From Pseudomonas frederiksbergensis (GTDB lineage: Bacteria > Pseudomonadota > Gammaproteobacteria > Pseudomonadales > Pseudomonadaceae): a stretch of 64,000 nt of DNA. The notes below the pieces were generated by a model. It was not told the DNA's origin. It was given only the letters and a program-made list of their open reading frames with translations, and made no database searches. Every line of letters begins with the position of its first letter. Position 1 is the stretch's first letter. The position numbers and the translations under genes were made by a program. The stretch covers positions 48,356 to 112,355 of the forward strand of contig NZ_MOBR01000044.1 in NCBI RefSeq assembly GCF_003732705.1, given 5' to 3'. Positions 32,111 to 40,538 of this stretch are shown here, piece after piece.

Positions 32111-34008
32111 ATTGGCTCGGCGGGGGTGGGGCTTACCAACGGTAAACTGAGGACGAAAGTGGTACCACCGCTGGCCGGGTGCTCGACACCCAAGTGACCG
32201 CCGGTGGCCGCGGCCAGGCTGGCGGAGAGGGTCAGGCCGAGGCCCAGACCCTGTTCGCCGGGTTTGGTGGTGAAGAACGGTTCGAACAGATGCTTGCGCG
32301 CTTCGGCGTCGATGCCGTGGCCGTTGTCGCGCACCCGCAGGCGATATTTGCCGTCGTATTCCTCACCTTCCAGCCACAGCGCTGGCAATGGCTGCGATTG
32401 CATGGCGTCGAGGGCGTTGCCGATCAGGTTGACCAGAATCTGCTCCAGGCGGGTCTGGTCGATTTGCACTTGCGCGTCCTTGAAGTCACGGTACAGGTGC
32501 AGATGCGCGCTTTCCATTCGGCTGCCGAGCAGTTGCAACGCCGCGTCCACGGCTTTGCCCAGACTTGCCTGCCCCTTGTCATCGCCGCGCTTGGCGAACG
32601 AACGCAGGCTGGCGGTGATGCGGCCCATACGGTCGATCAATTCGTTGATGGTTTTCAGGTTGGTGCTGGCGACATCCAGTTGACCGCGCTCCAGGAAGCG
32701 CACGGTGTTGCCGGACAAAGTCCGCAGCGCGGCCAGCGGCTGGTTCAATTCGTGGGCGATGCTGGTCGACATTTGGCCGATGGCCGCCAGTTTGCCGGCC
32801 TGGACCAGTTCATCCTGGGCCCGACGCAACGTCTCTTCGGCCTGGCGTCGTTCGCGGATCTGACCCTTGAGCCGTTCGTTGCTGGCGCGCAAATCGGTGG
32901 TGCGTTCGGTAATCCGACGCTCCAGTTGATTGTTGGCTTCCTGCAAGGCTTCCCGGGCCGCGAGGCGGGTGGCGATGACCTTGCGCCGCTCGTTCCAGGC
33001 GATCAACAGGAACGCCACCAGGGCAAACGCCACCGCCACCAGAATCCCCTGGTTGATCGCTTCACGGCGCAAATCCGCCAGGGGCGTGAGCAGGGTGAAA
33101 TTCCACGGCGTGTCGCTCAGGGGCCGGGTCTGGGCCAGGTAGGTGATATTTTGTTCGTCGGAAGCCAGTTCGCTGTTGGCGGGGAAGGTCAGTTTCTCCA
33201 CACCTTCGGCCAGGGTTTCCCGGGCCAGCGGTTGCAATTCGTTCAGCGGGAACCAGTAGTACTGCAGGCTGCGAGCAAGTTTTTCCTTGGTTTCGTCACT
33301 CAGCGGCACCACTGATTTGAGTCGGCGCGCCGGATCGCTGGAGAGAATGATGATGCCGTTCTCATCGCTGACGAAGGCTTCCAGGCGTGCCCGCTGCCAG
33401 CGTTCTTCCATGGCTTCGAGCCGAACCTTGACCACCGCGACGCCGATGATCTTGCCGTGTTCTTCCAGGCCGTGGGCCAGGTAATAACCGGGTTCGCCGT
33501 TGGTGCTGCCGATGCCATAGAAGCGTCCCGGTTGGCCGCGCACGGCGTTCTGGAAGTAAGCGCGGAAGGACAGGTCTTCGCCGAGGTAACTGTCGACGTC
33601 GCGCCAGTTGCTGGTGGCGAGCACGCGACCGGTGGTGTCCATGACGTAGATGGCCCGACTGCGGCTACGCCGGTTCAGGCCTTCCAGGTAGTCGTTGACC
33701 GTTTGCCGGGTTTCCGGCGTCGGGTCGTCCAGCAACTTCGAAACACTGGATTCGAGTTCCAGCAGGCTGGGCAGGTAGGTGTACTTGCTGATCTCGCTCT
33801 CGACGGCGCGGGCGTGCAGTTCCAACTGACGCTGGCCGTTCTCGCTGAGGCTGCGAATCCCGTAGTGTTCACTGACCCAGAAGCCGATATAACCCAACCC
33901 GATCATCAGGGCGATGACCAGCGGCGGCAGGAACAGATGGCGTATCAGACGGGGTTTCACGGCGAGTGATGGCGGCGCTGCGCGATAGAGAGTGGGGTCG
34001 CATTTCAT
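32107..34008 (-). CDS. aauS: AauS, sensor kinase for acidic amino acids
   Basis: 633 residues from the ATG at 34008 (a GTG directly before it is possible). DctB-like architecture: TM1 (LFLPPLVIALMIGLGYIGFWV), a periplasmic double-Cache sensor of about 270 residues (AIYVMDTTGRVLATSNWRD; FVSDENGIIILSSDP), TM2 (ILVAVAFALVAFLLIAWNE), coiled coil, HisKA (TSIAHELNQPLAALR) and ATPase (VNLIGNALDAM, DNGHGI, GLGLGLTLS). In P. putida and P. aeruginosa AauSR senses glutamate/aspartate and drives aat operon transcription. Position between aatP and aauR supports this name over dctB. Confidence 0.9.
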
Positions 34009-34059
34009 CACAGATGCCTTGGGTCAACCACAACACTTGTTCATGAGCCACCGCCGTCC

Positions 34060-34153
34060 CCTGTGGGAGCGAGCTTGCTCGCGATGAGGCCATTCCAGTC
34101 AACATCAATGTTGAATGTCAGTCCGCTATCGCGAGCAAGCTCGCTCCCACAGG
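34060..34153. repeat. REPIN (CTGTGGGAGCGAGCTTGC subtype)
   Basis: CCCTGTGGGAGCGAGCTTGC and its inverse flank a spacer of about 40 bases. It lies between aatP and aauS, where it may end or attenuate the aat transcript before aauS. Confidence 0.92.
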
Positions 34154-34186
34154 GGATTGGTGTGGCTTCGGGCAAGCGCCCGGTGC

Positions 34187-34921
34187 TTAGTGCTGCAAAA
34201 TCTTCTCAAGGAAGTGCTGCGCACGTTCGGAGCGGGCGCTGATGTCGCCGAAGAACTCCTCTTTCGGGCAGTCTTCGATGATCTTGCCCTGGTCCATGAA
34301 GATCACGCGGTCCGCCACTTTGCGGGCGAAGCCCATTTCGTGGGTCACGCACATCATGGTCATGCCTTCGTGGGCCAGTTGCACCATCACGTCGAGCACT
34401 TCGTTGACCATTTCCGGGTCCAGCGCCGAGGTCGGTTCGTCGAACAGCATGACGATCGGGTCCATGGCCAGTGCGCGGGCAATCGCCACACGCTGTTGCT
34501 GGCCACCGGAGAGTTGGCCGGGGTGCTTGTGGGCGTGGGCCGACAAGCCGACGCGCTCGAGCAGTTGCAGGCCTTTCTTGGTGGCTTCTTCCTTGCTGCG
34601 GCCCAAGACCTTGATCTGCGCGATGGTCAGGTTTTCAGTAATGGACAGGTGCGGGAACAGCTCGAAATGCTGGAACACCATGCCAACCCGCGAACGCAGT
34701 TTCGGCCGGTCGGTCTTCGGATCGGCGATGGAAGTGCCATCGACCACTACGTCGCCTTTCTGGAACGGTTCCAGGGCATTGACGCATTTGATCAGTGTCG
34801 ATTTGCCCGAGCCGGACGGCCCGCACACCACGATCACTTCGCCTTTTTTGACCTCGGTGCTGCAATCAGTCAGTACCTGGAAGTCGCCATACCACTTGTT
34901 GATGTTCTTGATAGAGATCAT
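34187..34921 (-). CDS. aatP: Glutamate/aspartate ABC transporter ATPase
   Basis: 244 residues, a polar amino acid ABC ATPase on the cytoplasmic face. Walker A GPSGSGKST (about 34-42), Q loop region, signature LSGGQQQR, Walker B VMLFDEPTSALDPE and switch His in VTHEMGFA. Starts MISIKNINKWYGDFQVL, typical of GltL/AatP. ATG overlaps the aatM stop by 4 bases (34918-34921). Energises uptake of glutamate, aspartate and related amino acids with aatJ, aatQ and aatM. Confidence 0.95.
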   Translation of the reverse strand: MISIKNINKWYGDFQVLTDCSTEVKKGEVIVVCGPSGSGKSTLIKCVNALEPFQKGDVVVDGTSIADPKTDRPKLRSRVGMVFQHFELFPHLSITENLTIAQIKVLGRSKEEATKKGLQLLERVGLSAHAHKHPGQLSGGQQQRVAIARALAMDPIVMLFDEPTSALDPEMVNEVLDVMVQLAHEGMTMMCVTHEMGFARKVADRVIFMDQGKIIEDCPKEEFFGDISARSERAQHFLEKILQH

Positions 34922-35592
34922 ACGGCAAACCTTTTTTGCAGACGCTTGACCAGCAGCGAGGCGGCAAAGCTGATTGTGAAGTACGTAAGCCCTGCGAAGA
35001 TCAGGAACTCGTTGGAGCGACCGATGATGTCGCCACTGGCGCGCGAAGCGTTGAGGAAGTCCACCAGACCGACCGCGTACACCAGCGAGGTGTCCTGGAA
35101 CAGGATGATGCTCTGTTGCAGCAACAGCGGGGTCATCTTGCGAAACGCCTGGGGCAGGATGATCAAACGCATCATCTGGCCGTACGTCATGCCCAGGGCT
35201 TGAGCGGCACCCATCTGGCCCTTGGAAATCGACTGCACACCGGCCCGCACGATTTCGCAGAAGTACGCGGCTTCGAACATCATGAACGCCACGATGCAGG
35301 AGGCGAATGCGCCGATCGGGGTGTCTTCGCCGGTGATCCAGCGCAGCACGAACGGCACCGCCAGGTAGAACCAGGTGATGACCAGCAGCAGCGGGATCGA
35401 ACGGAAGTAGTTAACGTAGGCGCCGGCCACGTTCGACAGCAGTTTGTTGTGGGACAGGCGCATCAGCGCCAGGAGGGTGCCGAGGATGATCCCGCCGACG
35501 ACGCCAAGCGCCATCAATTGCAGGGTCATGACCATGCCGTTCCACATGCCTGGCAGGGAAGGGATGATGCCCGAGAAGTCGAATTCCATCAT
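34918..35592 (-). CDS. aatM: Glutamate/aspartate ABC transporter permease
   Basis: 224 residues with five hydrophobic helices and the EAA-type loop (AAQALGMTYGQMMRLIILPQAFR), the HisM/GltK type. Its start overlaps the aatQ stop (AAATGATGG), with two adjacent ATGs at 35592 and 35589. Part of the aatJQMP uptake system in the inner membrane. Confidence 0.95.
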   Translation of the reverse strand: MMEFDFSGIIPSLPGMWNGMVMTLQLMALGVVGGIILGTLLALMRLSHNKLLSNVAGAYVNYFRSIPLLLVITWFYLAVPFVLRWITGEDTPIGAFASCIVAFMMFEAAYFCEIVRAGVQSISKGQMGAAQALGMTYGQMMRLIILPQAFRKMTPLLLQQSIILFQDTSLVYAVGLVDFLNASRASGDIIGRSNEFLIFAGLTYFTISFAASLLVKRLQKRFAV

Positions 35593-36335
35593 TTACCCCC
35601 TAGGGAGATCAGGCCCGGGACCGCGACTTTCTTCTCGACCAGGCGCATCAGCAACATCAGGCTCATGTTCAGGGTGAAGTAAATCAGCGTGGCCAGGGTG
35701 AAGGCTTCGAACAGGTTGGCGGAGAACTCGGCGGTCTGCTTGGTCTGCGCAAGCAGTTCCATCAGGCCGATCAACGAGGCCACCGACGAGTTCTTGAACA
35801 CGTTCAGGAATTCCGAGGTAAGCGGCGGAATAATGATGCGGTAGGCCTGGGGCAGCAGCACGTTCCAGTAGATTTGCGGCAGCTTGAAACCCATGGCGCG
35901 AGCGGCGGATTCCTGGCCCTTCGGCAAAGCCTGGATGCCGGTGCGCACTTGTTCGCAAACCCGGGCGGCGGTGAACAGACCCAGGCACACGACGACGCTC
36001 AGATAGGCCGAGGTGGTCGGGTTCAGGTCTTGCTTGTACCAGTCCTGCAGGTTTTGCGGCAGCAGGTCGGGTACCAGGAAGTACCAGATGAACAGCTGAA
36101 CCAGCAGCGGCACGTTACGGAAGAGTTCGACGTAGCAGGTCGCGATGCCCGATACGACGCGGTTCGGCACGGTGCGCATGACACCCAGGATCGAGCCCAG
36201 CGTCAGCGCGATAATCCAGGCCACGACGGCGATGGCAATGGTCCAGCCCAGCCCGGAGATGAACCAGTCGAGATACGTCTCGCTGCCCACGCCGGTGGAC
36301 TTGAAGAACACGCCCCAGTCCCAGTTGTAATTCAT
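35589..36335 (-). CDS. aatQ: Glutamate/aspartate ABC transporter permease
   Basis: 248 residues, GltJ-like inner-membrane permease. N-terminal MNYNWDWGVFFKS is typical; EAA loop ESAARAMGFKLPQIYWNVLLPQAYRII. GGGGAGA lies 7 bases upstream of the ATG, so this gene has its own strong ribosome site despite lying 193 bases downstream of aatJ. Pairs with AatM. Confidence 0.95.
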   Translation of the reverse strand: MNYNWDWGVFFKSTGVGSETYLDWFISGLGWTIAIAVVAWIIALTLGSILGVMRTVPNRVVSGIATCYVELFRNVPLLVQLFIWYFLVPDLLPQNLQDWYKQDLNPTTSAYLSVVVCLGLFTAARVCEQVRTGIQALPKGQESAARAMGFKLPQIYWNVLLPQAYRIIIPPLTSEFLNVFKNSSVASLIGLMELLAQTKQTAEFSANLFEAFTLATLIYFTLNMSLMLLMRLVEKKVAVPGLISLGGK

Positions 36336-36483
36336 TAGGGTCTCCCCTCGGATCGATCAATGTACAAGTGCCCGCCTGGGGAAGCTCCGTTCCCGCCTGA
36401 CTTTGAAAGCCAGGCACACACGAGCGGCTCGACAGCCACCGGTTCGAGTGTTTCCAAAATATGCCAGCAGGGAGTGACAAACC

Positions 36484-36509
36484 CCTGAAAGGGCAGTGGC
36501 CCTTTCAGG
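36484..36509 (-). terminator. Intercistronic hairpin after aatJ
   Basis: CCTGAAAGGGC-AGTG-GCCCTTTCAGG is a perfect 11-bp stem with a 4-base loop, 19 bases after the aatJ stop. On the transcript it is followed by GGTTTGTC, too short a U-run for full termination. It probably stabilises aatJ mRNA or attenuates the downstream genes, giving more binding protein than permease. Confidence 0.7.
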
Positions 36510-36528
36510 AGATAAGGTTAGTCAGGAA

Positions 36529-37443
36529 TCAGGACTTCTTGTCGTCAGCCGCTTTATCGGTCGGATTGGCGATCAGGGCCTTGAGCTCGTCGCTCATCGG
36601 GAAGCTCAGGTTCAGGCCTTTAGGCGGGATTGGCTGCATGAACCATTTTTCGTAGATCTTGTTGATCTCGCCCGACTTGTAGGTGGCCACGATGGCGTCG
36701 TCTACAGCCTTCTTGAACGGCTCGTCGCCCTTGCGGACCATGCAGCCGTAGATTTCGTAGGACTGTGGAGTGCCGGTAACGGCCCAGTCATCGGCCTTCT
36801 TGGCCTTGGCGGCTTCACCGGCCAGCAAGGCGTCGTCCATCATGAACGCAACAGCGCGGCCCGATTCCAGCATCTGGAAGGACTCGCCGTGGTCTTTGGC
36901 GGAGATAACGTTCATGCCCATCTGCTTGTCAGCGTTCATCGACTTGAGGATGCGCTCGGACGTGGTGCCGGCGGTGGTCACGACGTTTTTGCCTTTCAGG
37001 TCGTCGAAGTCCTTGTACGCGGAGCCTTTCTTGGACAGCAGGCGCGTACCGATTTCGAAGATGCCGACGGAGAAGTCAACTTGCTGCTGACGCTCGACGT
37101 TGTTGGTGGTGGAGCCGCACTCGACGTCCACGGTGCCGTTCTGCACCAGCGGGATACGGGTTTGCGAGGTGACCAGGTTGTATTTGACCTGGAGGTTAGG
37201 CAGGTCGAGGTCTTTCTTGATGGCTTCGACGATCTTCAGCTGGATGTCGTGAGAGTAGCCCATCGGTTTGCCGGAAGCATCCGCGATGTAGGAAAACGGG
37301 ATGGAAGCATCACGATGCCCGAGGGTGATCACACCGGACTCTTTGATCTTCTTCAGTGTGCCGGTGAGTTCGGCAGCGAAAACTGGAGTGCTAATCAGAG
37401 CGGCAGCAATGGCTGCGCCCAGGATATGGGGAACGATGCGCAT
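36529..37443 (-). CDS. aatJ: Glutamate/aspartate periplasmic binding protein
   Basis: 304 residues from the ATG at 37443, preceded by GAGG. A signal peptide (IVPHILGAAIAAALISTPVFAAE) is followed by a polar amino acid binding domain (LKKIKESGVITLGHRDASIP; PMGYSHDIQLKIVEAIK), family 3 (GltI/DEBP). It captures glutamate and aspartate in the periplasm for the AatQMP transporter. First gene of the operon; upstream are a sigma-54 promoter and two AauR sites. An A-rich stretch (AAAAAACAA on the transcript) just before its ribosome site fits the Crc/Hfq AANAANAA pattern, implying catabolite repression. Confidence 0.95.
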   Translation of the reverse strand: MRIVPHILGAAIAAALISTPVFAAELTGTLKKIKESGVITLGHRDASIPFSYIADASGKPMGYSHDIQLKIVEAIKKDLDLPNLQVKYNLVTSQTRIPLVQNGTVDVECGSTTNNVERQQQVDFSVGIFEIGTRLLSKKGSAYKDFDDLKGKNVVTTAGTTSERILKSMNADKQMGMNVISAKDHGESFQMLESGRAVAFMMDDALLAGEAAKAKKADDWAVTGTPQSYEIYGCMVRKGDEPFKKAVDDAIVATYKSGEINKIYEKWFMQPIPPKGLNLSFPMSDELKALIANPTDKAADDKKS

Positions 37444-37559
37444 CAAATTTTCCTCGACATTGTTTTTTTTATGGAGCCAGTTCGTCGGCCCTTTTGTGCT
37501 TCGAATGCGTGGTGGCACCTGAAGGGTGGGCACGACAATACATTCGTCCAAGAGTGTAG

Positions 37560-37575
37560 AGCATGACTCGTGCCA
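37560..37575 (-). promoter_or_regulatory. Sigma-54 promoter of aatJQMP
   Basis: On the minus strand TGGCAC-GAGTC-ATGCT fits TGGCACG-N4-TTGCW with one mismatch and correct GG/GC spacing, 117 bases upstream of the aatJ start. Confidence 0.82.
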
Positions 37576-37651
37576 GGCCAGGCGGTACAGGTCAACCTAT
37601 TGATTTGTAACGAAAATAAATATTTATGGCGCTGAATTTACGCTCTGGCTA

Positions 37652-37696
37652 TCCGGTAAACCGAATCGGCTGGCGAGTCGTGTTCGGAAAACCGAA
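37652..37696. promoter_or_regulatory. Two AauR-type enhancer sites
   Basis: TTCGG-AAAA-CCGAA at 37683-37696 is a perfect match to the motif TTCGG-N4-CCGAA reported for AauR in P. putida. TCCGG-TAAA-CCGAA at 37652-37665 matches with one change. They lie 80-120 bases upstream of the -24 element. Confidence 0.82.
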
Positions 37697-37706
37697 TGCG
37701 CGTACC

Positions 37707-37800
37707 CCTGTAGGAGCGAGGCTTGCCCGCGAAGAGGGAGTGTCAGCCAACATTAATGCAGCTGACATACCGCTTTCGCGGGCAAGCCTCGCTCCTACAA
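37707..37800. repeat. REPIN (GAGGCTTGCCCGCGAA subtype)
   Basis: Left arm CCTGTAGGAGCGAGGCTTGC and right arm GCAAGCCTCGCTCCTACA. It separates the AauR sites from the glpD terminator. Confidence 0.9.
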
Positions 37801-37811
37801 AGGAGGTACGA

Positions 37812-37849
37812 AAAAGCCCCTGAATCTCACAATTCAGGGGCTTTCGTTT
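37812..37849 (-). terminator. Rho-independent terminator of glpD
   Basis: AAAGCCCCTGAAT and ATTCAGGGGCTTT form a 13-bp stem with a 7-base loop and a T-run on the minus strand, 15 bases after the glpD stop. A-rich on the other side, so it could work in both directions. Confidence 0.9.
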
Positions 37850-37863
37850 AACCGGATTCCCGA

Positions 37864-39402
37864 TCAGGCCGCTTCGATCTTGCTGCGATTCTGCTCGACC
37901 TTGCTCAGGTAATCCGCCAGTTTCTGCTGCTCGTCCGGGGTAGTGAACAGCCCGAGTTTGCTGCGGCGCCACAGGATGTCGTGTGCCGTGGTGGCCCACT
38001 CTTCGCTGCACAGGTAATCGACTTCGCGGGTGTAGAGGCCGCCGCCGATGTGTTCGCCCAGGTCGCTGAGGTTTTGCACGCCTTCGAGCATGCGCCAGGT
38101 GCGGCTGCCGTAAGTGGTGGCCCAGCGGCGGGCGATTTCGGTCGGCACCCAGTCGAACGTGTCGCGGATCTTTGCGCACAGGGCTTGCGGGGTGGTCATG
38201 TCTTCGCCGCCGGGCAGGGTGGCCGTCGCGGTCCAGCTCGGCTTGATCTGGGTGAAGTACGGGGCCAGTTGCGCCAGCGCCGACTCGGCCAGTTTGCGGT
38301 AGGTGGTCAGCTTGCCGCCGAACACCGACAGTAACGGGGCTTCTTCACCGCTGCCGGACAACGCCAGGGTGTAGTCGCGGGTCACGGCCGACGGGTTGTC
38401 GGATTCGTCGTTGCACAGCGGACGCACACCGGAATAGCTGTGCAGGATGTCGTCACGGCTGATTTGCTTCTTGAAGTGAGCGTTGACCACTTTGAGCAGG
38501 TAATCGGTTTCGCCTTCGGTGATCGCCACTTTGGCCGGATCGCCGGTGTACTCGCGGTCGGTGGTGCCGATCAGGGTGAAGTGGTTCAGGTACGGAATGG
38601 TGAACACAATGCGCTGATCTTCGTTTTGCAGAATGTGCGCGTGTTCGCCTTCGTACAGCTTCGGCACGATCAGGTGACTGCCCTGGATCAGGCGGATGCC
38701 GTACGGCGAATCCATCTTCAGGTCGTCACGAATGAACTTGGCGACCCAAGGGCCGGCGGCGTTCACCAGCGCTTTGGCGCGGATCGAAAACAGGCTGCCA
38801 TCGGCGCGTTCCAGGTGCAGGTGCCACAGGCCCTTGGTGCGACGGGCGCTGACGCAACGAGTCTGGGTGTGAACGTGGGCGCCTTTCTCGCGGGCGGCCA
38901 TGGCGTTCAGCACAACGAGGCGCGCATCGTCGACCCAGCAATCGGAGTATTCGAAACCTTTGGTGATTTCGCTTTTCAGCGGGCTGTTCGGGCCGAACTT
39001 CAGGCTTTTCGAGCCTTCCAGTTTTTCCCGCTTGCCCAGGTGGTCATAAAGGAACAGACCGGCGCGGATCATCCACGCTGGGCGCAGGTGCGGGCGGTGC
39101 GGCAGCACGAAGCGCATTTGCTTGACGATGTGCGGGGCCTTGGCCAGCAGCACTTCGCGCTCGGCCAGGGCTTCGCGCACCAAGCGGAATTCGTAATGTT
39201 CGAGGTAGCGCAGGCCGCCGTGGATCAGCTTGCTGCTGGCTGAGGAGGTGTGGCTGGCCAGGTCATCTTTTTCACAAAGGAACACCGAAAGACCGCGACC
39301 GGCGGCATCCGCTGCGATCCCCACGCCATTGATCCCACCACCGATGACGGCGATATCGTAGACCTCGGCGAGAGGGGGCGTAGGCAAGGTAGAAGTGGGC
39401 AT
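37864..39402 (-). CDS. glpD: Glycerol-3-phosphate dehydrogenase (aerobic)
   Basis: 512 residues from the ATG at 39402 (GAGG upstream). Membrane-associated FAD flavoprotein that oxidises glycerol-3-phosphate to dihydroxyacetone phosphate and feeds electrons to quinone. FAD fingerprint VIGGGINGVGIAADAAGRG (about 17-35) and HTSSASSKLIHGGLRYLE, the GlpD signature; C-terminal domain RRWATTYGSRTWRML. Separate transcript from glpR, with a GlpR-type operator upstream. Confidence 0.97.
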   Translation of the reverse strand: MPTSTLPTPPLAEVYDIAVIGGGINGVGIAADAAGRGLSVFLCEKDDLASHTSSASSKLIHGGLRYLEHYEFRLVREALAEREVLLAKAPHIVKQMRFVLPHRPHLRPAWMIRAGLFLYDHLGKREKLEGSKSLKFGPNSPLKSEITKGFEYSDCWVDDARLVVLNAMAAREKGAHVHTQTRCVSARRTKGLWHLHLERADGSLFSIRAKALVNAAGPWVAKFIRDDLKMDSPYGIRLIQGSHLIVPKLYEGEHAHILQNEDQRIVFTIPYLNHFTLIGTTDREYTGDPAKVAITEGETDYLLKVVNAHFKKQISRDDILHSYSGVRPLCNDESDNPSAVTRDYTLALSGSGEEAPLLSVFGGKLTTYRKLAESALAQLAPYFTQIKPSWTATATLPGGEDMTTPQALCAKIRDTFDWVPTEIARRWATTYGSRTWRMLEGVQNLSDLGEHIGGGLYTREVDYLCSEEWATTAHDILWRRSKLGLFTTPDEQQKLADYLSKVEQNRSKIEAA

Positions 39403-39424
39403 CGGCTGGCCTCGGGCTTTTATG

Positions 39425-39469
39425 ATTTTCGATATTGGAATTCGAACATTAATGTTCATTTGCGAAAAT
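39425..39469. promoter_or_regulatory. GlpR operator region of glpD
   Basis: A perfect palindrome GAACATTAATGTTC (39444-39457) overlaps TTCATTTGCGAA (39455-39466). The whole is bracketed by ATTTTCG and CGAAAAT. The TTCATTTGCGAA part recurs as TTCGTTTGCGAA upstream of glpF. This composite symmetry fits DeoR-family GlpR binding. Confidence 0.7.
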
Positions 39470-39562
39470 GGTAGCCCATAAAGCCGCCCACAGCCAGTCA
39501 ACTTCGATTGAAAATACTGATCGAAGGGCCGGGAAAGGAAAATTTACGAACATTCGCGCGCA

Positions 39563-39674
39563 GATCGTTCCCACGCTCTGCGTGGGAATGCATCAATTGA
39601 CGCTCTGCGTCGGCTCTTGAGGCGGGATGCGGAGCGTCCCAGGCGGCATTCCCACGCGGAGCGTGGGAATGATC
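39563..39674. repeat. Long palindromic repeat, GATCGTTCCCACGC family (copy 5)
   Basis: Outer arms GATCGTTCCCACGC and GCGTGGGAATGATC with an inner GACGCTCTGCGTC / GATGCGGAGCGTCC pair, between the glpD regulatory region and the glpR stop. Confidence 0.88.
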
Positions 39675-39687
39675 GGTGTCGAGGGGG

Positions 39688-40443
39688 TTAAACGACTTCC
39701 AGGCGAATCTTGTGCTGACTCAACAACTGCGCCAACGCTGGCACCGGCTGCTGATCGGTCACCAGGCAATCGATCAGGCTGATCGGCCCCAGGCGAATCA
39801 TGGCGTTGCGCCCGAATTTGCTGGAGTCCGCCGCCAGAATTACCTGTCGGGCGTTGGCGATAATCGCTTGGGACACCCGCACTTCCTGATAATCGAAGTC
39901 GAGCAGGCTACCGTCTTCATCGATGCCGCTGATGCCGACCAGGGCGAAATCCACCTTGAACTGATTAATGAAGTCGACACTCGCCTGACCGACCACACCG
40001 CCGTCGCGCCGCACATTGCCGCCGGTCAGCAGGACATCGAAATCGTCCTTGGCGCTGAGCATCGAAGCGACGTGCAGGTTGTTGGTGATGATTTTCAGGT
40101 GATTGTGGTTGAGCAGCGCCCGGGCAATCGATTCGGTGGTGGTACCGATATTGATGAACAGCGAGGCGTGATCGGGAATCTGGGCCGCAATGGCTTCGCC
40201 GATACGCTGCTTTTCATCGCGCATCTGGTCGGCACGCATGGCGTAGGCGGTGTTTTCGACGCTGGAATCGTAGGCCGCGCCGCCGTGGTAGCGACGCAAC
40301 AAATTGGCTTCCGCGAGCTGATTGATATCGCGGCGAATGGTTTGCGGTGTAACGACGAACAGCGTAGCCATTTCCTCGATGCTGACATAGCCGCGTTCGC
40401 GGACCAGTTCGAGGATTTGCTGCTGACGGGGAGGCAGATTCAT
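39688..40443 (-). CDS. glpR: DeoR-family repressor GlpR
   Basis: 251 residues. N-terminal DeoR helix-turn-helix (RQQQILELVRERGYVSIEEMATLFVVTPQTIRRDINQL, about 6-43) and a C-terminal sugar-phosphate sensor (INIGTTTESIARAL; LTGGNVRRDGGVVGQ). Represses glp genes unless glycerol-3-phosphate is present. GGAAG precedes the ATG. Lies between glpK and glpD on the same strand, the standard Pseudomonas order. Confidence 0.95.
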   Translation of the reverse strand: MNLPPRQQQILELVRERGYVSIEEMATLFVVTPQTIRRDINQLAEANLLRRYHGGAAYDSSVENTAYAMRADQMRDEKQRIGEAIAAQIPDHASLFINIGTTTESIARALLNHNHLKIITNNLHVASMLSAKDDFDVLLTGGNVRRDGGVVGQASVDFINQFKVDFALVGISGIDEDGSLLDFDYQEVRVSQAIIANARQVILAADSSKFGRNAMIRLGPISLIDCLVTDQQPVPALAQLLSQHKIRLEVV

Positions 40444-40538
40444 GGGGCTTCCTTTGGGCTGCCGTGCAAAATTTGCCCATGATGCCGCAGGAATCTGCTC
40501 CCGACCAGTTAGAACCCTATTCGGATCCTGTTGTTGGC

